NCBI GenBank assembly: GCA_021795795.1
Contig: JAJYPA010000007.1
Span: 1-60,820, forward strand
DNA from: Pseudomonadota bacterium
GTDB lineage: Bacteria > Pseudomonadota > Gammaproteobacteria > Halothiobacillales > Halothiobacillaceae
DNA: 60,820 bases
Direction of reading: 5' to 3'
Made by a program: the position numbers and the translations under genes. Shown here piece by piece: positions 54,945 to 60,820 of this stretch. Position 1 is the stretch's first letter; each line of letters opens with the position of its first letter. Below the pieces are notes generated by a model that was given only the letters and a program-made list of their open reading frames with translations, was not told the origin of the DNA and ran no database searches.

Positions 54945-56294
54945 ATGCCTAATGCTTCGCTACCAAACCTGCTCACCAAACCTCTGAAGGTGGTGCTGGC
55001 CAGTTCCGGTGGTGCCGATTCTCTGGGCGCTTTGGTGTGGTTGCACAACCAGTATCAACAGGGTGTGATCGATGAGATCGTCGTTGTCAGTATCGACCAT
55101 CAACTCCATCCCGACTCGGCCGAATGGAGTGCCAGGGCGTGTCAGCAAGCCCGCTTTTTCTCAATTGAATCGCACTGTATTAAAATCGACGTGCCGACTC
55201 GAGGAATCCATGGACAGCATTCACTGGAGTCGCGCGCCCGCTTTGCACGCTACGAAGCGCTGCGATCATGGTTGCATCGCTATTACCAGCCCGAAGATGA
55301 ACCCGTTCTGGTGACTGCTCATCATCTTGAGGATCAGGTCGAAACATTCCTGCTGGCTGCACTACGCGGCAGCGGTGCGGCGGGGTTATCTGCCATGCCC
55401 ACCTTGACCCGGTTCGGCTCGGGTTGGCATTGGCGACCTTTTTTGCAAACACCACGGAGTGAATTACGACAGCTTTCGGCTTCGCTGCCCCTGATTCCGG
55501 TGGATGATCCCAGTAACCAAGACTTGTCCTACGATCGCAATTATCTGCGTGCTGAAATCCTGCCACGAATTCAGTCGCGCTGGCCACAAGGCTTGCTTGG
55601 TTTAGGCGAGGCAGCGCTCCAATCCGGTGATGATCTGGCATTGCTTGAATCACTTGCGGCCATTGATGGCAATCTCGAAAGCCTGGAGCGTTTGCCACTT
55701 AAGCCTTTGATCGCTCAGGCACCTTCCCGACAAGCCAATATTCTCCGCACCTGGATCAAGCATCACGGTGCGTTGATGCCCCCGAAGGCCCGATTGATCG
55801 AATTTCTCAGGCAACTTAAAACGGCGGAACCCGGTCAGCATCCTGAACTTGTCTGGGGTGACTGGTTGATCAGTCGGTATCGCGATGAACTCTGGTGGCG
55901 CACACGTCCAGACTCTCCGGCTCCTGAAGCGTTACTATGGGAAGACAAAACGCATTCGATTGAGTATTCACCCGGGAAAAGCATCCACTTGGTGCGGACG
56001 CAAATAACCGATCCGCTTGCCATCGGTGAGCGATGGTTGGACACGGATTGGCTGATACGCACACGACGTCCCAACGATCGTATTCAACCGCATGGCAGCG
56101 CCCACTCACGCAGCCTGAAAAACTGGTTTCAGGAGCACGCTTGTCCGCCATGGGTCAGGTCTTCAACCCCGGTTGTCGAAATTGAGCACCAACTGGCTTG
56201 TCTGGTTGGCTGGGCCGTCGATAGGCACTTTTCTCCCGAATCGGGCGAAGCCTCTTGGCGAATCGAACAAACCATTTGCAGGGAAGTATCTTGA
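54945..56294 (+). CDS. tilS: tRNA(Ile)-lysidine synthase (TilS)
   Basis: Attaches lysine to C34 of the minor tRNA-Ile so that it reads AUA; essential in most bacteria. 449 aa with PP-loop ASSGGADSLGALVWL (residues 19-33), AHHLEDQVETFLLAALRGSGAAGL, YDRNYLRAEILP, and C-terminal substrate-binding domains (IRTRRPNDRIQPHGSAHSRSLKNWFQEH). The ATG 54945 is chosen; a GTG at 54930 is also open and neither has a clear ribosome site. Its stop overlaps the next gene's TTG start. Confidence 0.94.
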   Translation: MPNASLPNLLTKPLKVVLASSGGADSLGALVWLHNQYQQGVIDEIVVVSIDHQLHPDSAEWSARACQQARFFSIESHCIKIDVPTRGIHGQHSLESRARFARYEALRSWLHRYYQPEDEPVLVTAHHLEDQVETFLLAALRGSGAAGLSAMPTLTRFGSGWHWRPFLQTPRSELRQLSASLPLIPVDDPSNQDLSYDRNYLRAEILPRIQSRWPQGLLGLGEAALQSGDDLALLESLAAIDGNLESLERLPLKPLIAQAPSRQANILRTWIKHHGALMPPKARLIEFLRQLKTAEPGQHPELVWGDWLISRYRDELWWRTRPDSPAPEALLWEDKTHSIEYSPGKSIHLVRTQITDPLAIGERWLDTDWLIRTRRPNDRIQPHGSAHSRSLKNWFQEHACPPWVRSSTPVVEIEHQLACLVGWAVDRHFSPESGEASWRIEQTICREVS

Positions 56295-56812
56295 ATCGTC
56301 CACACACTGAAAAAAACCGGTTACAAATGATTCAGTCAAAACTGGATCACTGGCTCAATATCGCGCTGACGATGCTGCGCCAAGTGTTTGTTTTGCTGAT
56401 GATCATCTACACGGCCATCTGCGTGATCAGCTTTGCCATCAAACTAAGTGCACTTTCCTTTGCCGAGGGCCCACTTGCCTTTTCGATCATCAATCAATTG
56501 CTGACCGATGGTCTGTATGTCCTGATTGTTCTGGCGATTGTGAAGTCGCTTTTTTTGAAGAACTCCTTCGACTACGCCGTCACGCTGCTCGAAACCGGCT
56601 TTGTGGTTCTGATTCGTAAATTGATTCTGTTACCCACCGACCCTACGGAATGGAAACTGCTTTTGATCCTGGGTGCGACATCAACATTGTTTTTCGTCCT
56701 GATCATCGTGACGTATTACTACCGCAGAAAATGGCTTATGCAGGACCAAGCCCGGCGGATTTCTGAAAAGAATCCCCATGCGGATATCGCATATGGAGAA
56801 AACAGACCATGA
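56291..56812 (+). CDS. PsiE-family membrane protein
   Basis: A 173-aa protein of the phosphate-starvation-inducible PsiE family, function unknown. Four spans (about residues 27-50, 70-90, 98-115, 128-148) with the family stretch LETGFVVLIRKLILL near the middle. TTG 56291 is preferred because GGGAAG sits 4-5 bases upstream and it overlaps the tilS stop as TTGA; the first ATG, at 56327, lacks a ribosome site. No Pho box is seen. It overlaps nif3 by ATGA, so all three genes look translationally coupled. Confidence 0.82.
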   Translation: MNRPHTEKNRLQMIQSKLDHWLNIALTMLRQVFVLLMIIYTAICVISFAIKLSALSFAEGPLAFSIINQLLTDGLYVLIVLAIVKSLFLKNSFDYAVTLLETGFVVLIRKLILLPTDPTEWKLLLILGATSTLFFVLIIVTYYYRRKWLMQDQARRISEKNPHADIAYGENRP

Positions 56813-57558
56813 TTGATCGCAGTGAGTTGCTGGACTATTGCGACCGGTTGCTGGACGTGGCCGCCTGGAATGATTACGCGCCCAATGGACTACAAGTGGA
56901 AGGGAAACCCAGGATTCAGCGTGTCATCACCGGTGTCACCGCGTGTGCGGAATTGATTGAAGCAGCGATCGATTGGCAGGCCGATGCCATCATCGTGCAC
57001 CATGGTTTCTTCTGGAAAAACGAACCCCCAACACTTACCGGGATAAAGTATCGACGGATTGCCCGCCTGATCAAGCATGATATTAATTTGCTTGCCTATC
57101 ATCTTCCACTGGATGCACAGCCGGAATTTGGTAACAATGCGGCGCTCTCAGAACAACTGGGTCTTGAACGTGTTATCCCTTTCGGAGCCATGCGACTGTC
57201 ACTGGCTGGTGAATTACCGGCGCCAACTAAAGCGCAAGAGTTGGGAAACGCCCTTGAGCAGATACTTGGCCGAACGCCGTTGATCGTTGGCCCTGCGGAT
57301 AAGCTGCTCCAACGGATTGGTTTATGCACGGGCGGGGCTCAAGACGGAATAGTCGAAGCTGTTCAAATGGGTCTGGATGCCTTCATATCCGGTGAGATCA
57401 GTGAGCGGACGACACACATCGCGCGGGAGGAGGGCATCACCTATTTCGCTGCCGGTCACCACGCAACAGAACGTGAAGGGGTTCGTCGCCTCGGTTTACA
57501 GTTGGCCGAGCATTTCGGACTGGTTGTTCGCTTTGTCGATATCGCCAATCCGGTATGA
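56809..57558 (+). CDS. Nif3-like dinuclear metal-centre protein (YbgI/DUF34)
   Basis: A 249-aa protein of the conserved Nif3 family, a toroidal hexamer with two metal ions per subunit. Metal ligands are visible in DAIIVHHGFFWKN, INLLAYHLPLDAQPEFGNN, and the C-terminal FAAGHHATEREGVRRLG. Some members are annotated as GTP cyclohydrolase 1 type 2, but the activity is not settled. It often precedes petABC in this order in gammaproteobacteria, as here. Confidence 0.9.
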   Translation: MIDRSELLDYCDRLLDVAAWNDYAPNGLQVEGKPRIQRVITGVTACAELIEAAIDWQADAIIVHHGFFWKNEPPTLTGIKYRRIARLIKHDINLLAYHLPLDAQPEFGNNAALSEQLGLERVIPFGAMRLSLAGELPAPTKAQELGNALEQILGRTPLIVGPADKLLQRIGLCTGGAQDGIVEAVQMGLDAFISGEISERTTHIAREEGITYFAAGHHATEREGVRRLGLQLAEHFGLVVRFVDIANPV

Positions 57559-57855
57559 AGGCTAAGACTTTGCAAGTGCCGAATGCTGTTAGTAACCCTT
57601 TGAAAAAAAAGGTGATAAACACATCTGCAAAGCGATTAATGACACTTGTTTGACGTCAACACGCCAAGCGATGACACTCGTCTGGTTTGTGCTCTAAACT
57701 CGGGTTGGAAAATAGGCTCAAACAGCCGTGGTTTTCATGGTCAGCTATCGGGTGAAACCATTCCATAGCGGAGCGGGTAGGCTCTGGACCGTGCAGAATC
57801 GCCTCATAACGAAAAAGTTGGTGTTTAAATGAAACAAGGTTGGAGCGATTAATTA
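57559..57855. other. intergenic region nif3-petA with candidate promoter
   Basis: A 297-bp gap. TTGACGTCAA (57650-57659) is a perfect 10-bp palindrome that also supplies a good -35 (TTGACG); 17 bp later is only a poor -10, GACACT (57673-57678). It may be the petA promoter with a built-in operator. No gene is supported here. Confidence 0.35.
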
Positions 57856-58452
57856 ATGGCTGATGTTCCTGTCAATCCGGGTCGGCGTCGTTTTTTAACG
57901 GGGTCTGCCATCGCAGTCGGTGCTGTGGGTGCCGGCTTTGCCACAGTTCCTTTTCTCTCTTCATTCGAACCCAGCGCGCGTGCCGAAGCCGCTGGGGCGC
58001 CGGTTGATGTAAACATTAGCAAATTGGCCGAAGGTCAAATGGTGACCGTCGCCTGGCGCGGGCAGCCCATCTATGTCGTGCACCGCACCGACAAGATGGT
58101 TGAAATGCTACCCTCACTAGATAGCCAACTGCTCGACCCCAATAGCGCAGTAGCCAGTCAGCAACCGAAGTTTGCGGATAACTTCTACCGGGCTCGCAAA
58201 AAAAACATGTTCGTTGTTATCGGAATCTGCACCCATCTGGGCTGTGCGCCCATCTACCGCCCGGAAGTGGCGCCCAAGGATCTGGGCCCCGAATGGATCG
58301 GCGGTTTTTTCTGCCCCTGTCATGGCTCCAAATACGATATGGCCGGCCGGGTGTACAAGAGCATGCCTGCACCGCTTAACCTGCTTGTACCCGACTATAT
58401 TTTTGCGACGGATGACGTTGTCCGAATTGGTGTTGCGGAGAATAAAGCATGA
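57856..58452 (+). CDS. petA: ubiquinol-cytochrome c reductase Rieske subunit (PetA)
   Basis: The high-potential [2Fe-2S] subunit of the bc1 complex, 198 aa. A Tat-type N-terminal anchor (GRRRFLTGSAIAVGAVGAGF, residues 9-28) is followed by a flexible hinge and the soluble domain. Cluster ligands: C125-T-H127-L-G-C130 and C153-P-C155-H156-G-S, with the disulfide pair C130/C155. It overlaps petB by ATGA. Confidence 0.96.
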   Translation: MADVPVNPGRRRFLTGSAIAVGAVGAGFATVPFLSSFEPSARAEAAGAPVDVNISKLAEGQMVTVAWRGQPIYVVHRTDKMVEMLPSLDSQLLDPNSAVASQQPKFADNFYRARKKNMFVVIGICTHLGCAPIYRPEVAPKDLGPEWIGGFFCPCHGSKYDMAGRVYKSMPAPLNLLVPDYIFATDDVVRIGVAENKA

Positions 58453-59660
58453 TTAAAGAACTAGGCAAATGGGTCGATGATCGACTGCCCGTATCCCACT
58501 TCTGGAACGCTCACCTCGCAAAATACTACGTCCCCAAGAATTTCAATTTCTGGTACTACTTCGGTTCAATCCTGCTGGCTGTTTTCGCGATTCAGATTGT
58601 TACAGGAATTTGGCTCGCGATGAACTATAAGCCGTCTGCGGCCGAAGCGTTCAACTCCGTTGAATACATCATGCGCGACGTCAACTGGGGCTGGCTGATT
58701 CGTTACATGCATTCCACCGGGGCATCGTTCTTCTTTATCGCGGTTTATCTGCACATGTTCCGCGGGTTGATGTACGGCTCATACAAGAAACCCCGTGAAC
58801 TGATCTGGATCTTCGGTGTTTTGATTCTGTTGACCCTCATGGCAGAAGCCTTTATGGGCTATCTGCTTCCCTGGGGCCAGATGTCCTTCTGGGGTGCGCA
58901 GGTCATCATCTCCCTGTTTGGCTCCATTCCATACATCGGGCCTGATCTCGCCCTCTGGATTCGTGGTGACTATGTTGTCTCCGATGTCACGCTCAACCGC
59001 TTCTTTGCCTTGCATGTCATTGCGCTGCCACTCGTACTGCTGTTTTTGATCGGCGGTCACATCATGGCGTTGCATGAAGTGGGATCGAATAACCCCGATG
59101 GCGTGGAAATCAAAACTAATAAGGATGAGCATGGTAAACCCCAGGACGGCATCCCGTTCCATCCTTATTACACAGTCAAGGACCTGTTCGGTCTGAGCGT
59201 GTTCCTGTTCCTGTTCGCTGCCGTGATTTTCTACTGGCCGGATGGCGGCGGGAAGTTTCTTGAAGCGCCCAACTTCATTCCAGCCGACCCACTGAAAACC
59301 CCGGAACATATCGCGCCGGTATGGTATTTCGCCCCGCACTACGCAATTCTGCGCGCGATCCCCGATAAGTTCCTTGGCGTGATGGCGATGGGGTCGGCCA
59401 TCCTGATTTTGTTTTTCCTGCCCTGGCTCGATAGAAATGCTGTCAAATCAATTCGCTATCGCTCATTGGCATTCAAAGTAGTTTTATTTTCGTTCATCGT
59501 TGCCTTTCTGGGATTGGGGTACCTTGGCACCCAGCCAGTGACCTACTGGAACACCCTGTTCTCCCGAATTTTCGCTTTCATCTATTTTGGCTTCTTTGTC
59601 GCCTTATTCCTGGTGAGCAAATTTGAAACGACCAAACCTGTACCGGAGCGAGTGAAATGA
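58449..59660 (+). CDS. petB: cytochrome b of the bc1 complex (PetB)
   Basis: The membrane diheme core of complex III, 403 aa, full-length b-type with eight spans. Motifs: GIWLAMNYKPSAAEAFNSV, GWLIRYMHSTGASFFFIAVYLHM and ALHVIALPLVLLFLIGGHIMALHE (four heme-ligating His), PEHIAPVWYFAPHYAILRAIP (PEWY-type Qo motif, here PVWY). It overlaps petC by 4 bp. Confidence 0.96.
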   Translation: MIKELGKWVDDRLPVSHFWNAHLAKYYVPKNFNFWYYFGSILLAVFAIQIVTGIWLAMNYKPSAAEAFNSVEYIMRDVNWGWLIRYMHSTGASFFFIAVYLHMFRGLMYGSYKKPRELIWIFGVLILLTLMAEAFMGYLLPWGQMSFWGAQVIISLFGSIPYIGPDLALWIRGDYVVSDVTLNRFFALHVIALPLVLLFLIGGHIMALHEVGSNNPDGVEIKTNKDEHGKPQDGIPFHPYYTVKDLFGLSVFLFLFAAVIFYWPDGGGKFLEAPNFIPADPLKTPEHIAPVWYFAPHYAILRAIPDKFLGVMAMGSAILILFFLPWLDRNAVKSIRYRSLAFKVVLFSFIVAFLGLGYLGTQPVTYWNTLFSRIFAFIYFGFFVALFLVSKFETTKPVPERVK

Positions 59661-60412
59661 TTCGGGCTATCTTCATCATCGCCAGCGTAATGCTGGCAAC
59701 GGCGGCCCAAGGTTCAGAGGGGTATGCCATTCCCCTACAGCACGTATCGGTCGATCTATCCGACAAGGCGGCTCTGTATCGAGGCGCTCTAACGTTCCAA
59801 GCGCAATGTGCAACCTGCCACACAGCAAAATACATGCGCTATGGCCGAGTCGCCTCTGACCTTCACCTTTCCGATGACCAGGCCAAGGCGTTATTGCCGC
59901 CTAAACTGAAGTTGGGCGATGAAATGGTTAACTTCATGCCTGCAGATTATGCCAAGCAGGTATTCGGCGTCGAGCCACCCGATCTGTCGCTGGTCGCTCG
60001 CGTTCGAGGCGCAGATTGGCTTTATACCTATCTCACTTCTTTCTACACAGACCCGACCAAACGTTGGGGCGTGAACAACGCTGTGTTTCCCGATGTCAAT
60101 ATGCCCGATGTGTTCGCAGCAGAGCAGGGTGTTCAGCAACCGGTCTACGCTGATGTGAAGATGCCAGATGGTTCAACAGAAAAGCGTCTGTCCGGCCTCA
60201 AGCCACCAGTCATTCCCGGTAGTTTGCCGCCTGAAGAATTTAACAGCATGGTCAAGGATCTTGTCTCTTACATGGTGTACATGTCTGAGCCGGCCAAAAT
60301 GCAGCGAATGGATTATGGCCCGTATGTATTGGGATTCATTCTATTCTTCACCATACTCATGTTCTTGCTTAAAAAGGAATACTGGCGTGATATCAAGCAA
60401 CCTGAATCCTAA
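59657..60412 (+). CDS. petC: cytochrome c1 of the bc1 complex (PetC)
   Basis: The periplasmic c-type heme subunit, 251 aa, held by a C-terminal span (VLGFILFFTILMFLLKK). A signal peptide covers about residues 1-19; the heme motif is C51-A-T-C54-H55. The PSLVARVRGADW-type stretch (PDLSLVARVRGADWLYTYL) is conserved. It ends the petABC operon with a terminator 32 bp on. sspAB, which often follow petC, do not; they lie at 1930-3096. Confidence 0.95.
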   Translation: MIRAIFIIASVMLATAAQGSEGYAIPLQHVSVDLSDKAALYRGALTFQAQCATCHTAKYMRYGRVASDLHLSDDQAKALLPPKLKLGDEMVNFMPADYAKQVFGVEPPDLSLVARVRGADWLYTYLTSFYTDPTKRWGVNNAVFPDVNMPDVFAAEQGVQQPVYADVKMPDGSTEKRLSGLKPPVIPGSLPPEEFNSMVKDLVSYMVYMSEPAKMQRMDYGPYVLGFILFFTILMFLLKKEYWRDIKQPES

Positions 60413-60443
60413 AGAGATCATTTAATTCTGCTTTCAACCCAAG

Positions 60444-60479
60444 ACCATGTAACGGTATGCTGTACATGGTTTCTTTTTT
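60444..60479 (+). terminator. intrinsic terminator of petABC
   Basis: ACCATGTA (60444-60451) pairs with TACATGGT (60463-60470), an 8-bp stem with an 11-nt loop, followed by TTCTTTTTT. It ends petABC. Confidence 0.78.
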
Positions 60480-60481
60480 AT

Positions 60482-60697
60482 CTGAAATTGCGCAACAGAA
60501 ATGGGTTCTACTTGTGGGTAGAGGATCACGGGGTCGTCACCGACTATCTCTCCAACGGCGAACCGGCACGCGTTGTCGGCTTTATCAACGATGTAACTGA
60601 TTACAAGACGATCGAAGTTACATTGCAAAAGGAAGCGACAAGAGATTCGTTGACCGGACTCTTCAATCTTCGCCGTGGCATGGAACTATTGCTTGGA
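60482..60697 (+). pseudogene. PAS-GGDEF diguanylate cyclase fragment, broken at both ends
   Basis: An open stretch in one frame encodes the end of a PAS/PAC domain (RVVGFINDVTDYKTIEVTLQ) and the very start of a GGDEF domain (ATRDSLTGLFNLRRGMELL), then runs into an IS256-type element at about 60698. The 5' part of the gene is also missing: the PAS fragment begins right after the petC terminator and has no ATG or ribosome site. The catalytic GGDEF loop is not in view, so this cannot make c-di-GMP. Confidence 0.8.
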
Positions 60698-60820
60698 GGG
60701 TGTCAAATAATCTGTGTAACTGAGTTCAGTCAGGCACCCGGTCACCGTACAGAATGACGAACTGATTGAGTGCCGCTTTCCAGTCCCTAATGGGACGAGT
60801 CCATTTTCTGGCCACGTTCT
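60698..60820. mobile_element. IS256-family insertion sequence, one end (partial)
   Basis: From about 60698 the sequence changes to GGGTGTCAAATAATCTGTGT, a typical IS256-family terminal repeat, followed by the end of a mutator-type transposase on the minus strand. The rest of the element, its other repeat and the target duplication are outside the window. Confidence 0.75.
60726..60820 (-). CDS. IS256-family transposase (C-terminal fragment visible)
   Basis: The last 30 residues are seen, reading NVARKWTRPIRDWKAALNQF then VILYGDRVPD and a stop at 60726-60728. The KWTxPIRDWxxALNQF signature is diagnostic of IS256/mutator transposases. The DDE catalytic part lies outside the window, so intactness cannot be judged. 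Confidence 0.85.
   Translation of the reverse strand, partial: NVARKWTRPIRDWKAALNQFVILYGDRVPD

Noticed and set aside
1..60820. tRNA or rRNA genes, CRISPR arrays, prophage
   Set aside because: No such structures were recognised in any intergenic gap; this was by eye only.

Overview
This window reads as chromosomal DNA of a gammaproteobacterium, probably a chemolithoautotrophic, halotolerant type (Halothiobacillus-like is my best guess, inferred from gene content only). The evidence is ftsK-lolA-rarA synteny, sspAB, pcnB-folK-panBC, accA-tilS, a bc1 complex with a cbb3-type CcoN, a fused-MrpAB antiporter operon and a large nitrogen-assimilation block. No rRNA, tRNA, CRISPR or prophage was seen.

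Layout. 1-1765: a partial ArnT-like glycosyltransferase diverges from a YdjC/ChbG deacetylase. 1930-7709: sspAB, ftsK, lolA, rarA. 7733-10501 (minus): an unrecognised membrane protein and a YihY/BrkB protein. 10801-13246: thiD, yqcC, metZ. 13428-14714 (minus): a dicarboxylate/amino-acid:cation symporter. 14957-23217 (minus): allophanate hydrolase, urea carboxylase and a GntR regulator, followed by a wrecked urea ABC transporter operon (urtA-urtC fused by deletion, urtD internally deleted, only urtE intact). 23458-37497: nitrate/nitrite assimilation, with a HemD-like protein, a FNT transporter, cysG, nasA, nirD and nirB on minus, and nrtABC and nasR on plus. 37785-39245: an orphan ccoN. 39418-42886: uvrD, a DtxR/MntR-type regulator, a gamma carbonic anhydrase. 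43117-43949: cytochrome c' and a chemoreceptor stub. 43968-49941 (minus): mrpABCDEFG. 50260-57558: pcnB, folK, panB, panC, accA, tilS, a PsiE-like gene, nif3. 57856-60412: petABC. 60482-60820: a PAS-GGDEF fragment cut by the end of an IS256-family element.

How it works together. Nitrate enters through NrtABC, is reduced by NasA and NirBD (CysG makes the siroheme), and nitrite may move through the FNT channel. The two operons diverge from one 0.5-kb control region with two back-to-back sigma-54 promoters, an imperfect NtrC-like site about 85-100 bp upstream of each, and on each transcript a leader in which a hexaloop hairpin overlaps a terminator. The NIT-ANTAR protein NasR encoded at the end of the nrt operon is the obvious antiterminator. 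Urea use has an intact intracellular pathway (urea to allophanate to ammonia and CO2), with a weaker sigma-54-like promoter and a GntR-type palindrome in front, but its high-affinity transporter has been destroyed by two separate deletions.

The most notable observations are the matched sigma-54/ANTAR control of both nitrate operons, the double-deleted urt operon, an orphan ccoN beside the nitrite-producing genes, and signalling-gene stubs that begin directly after intrinsic terminators.
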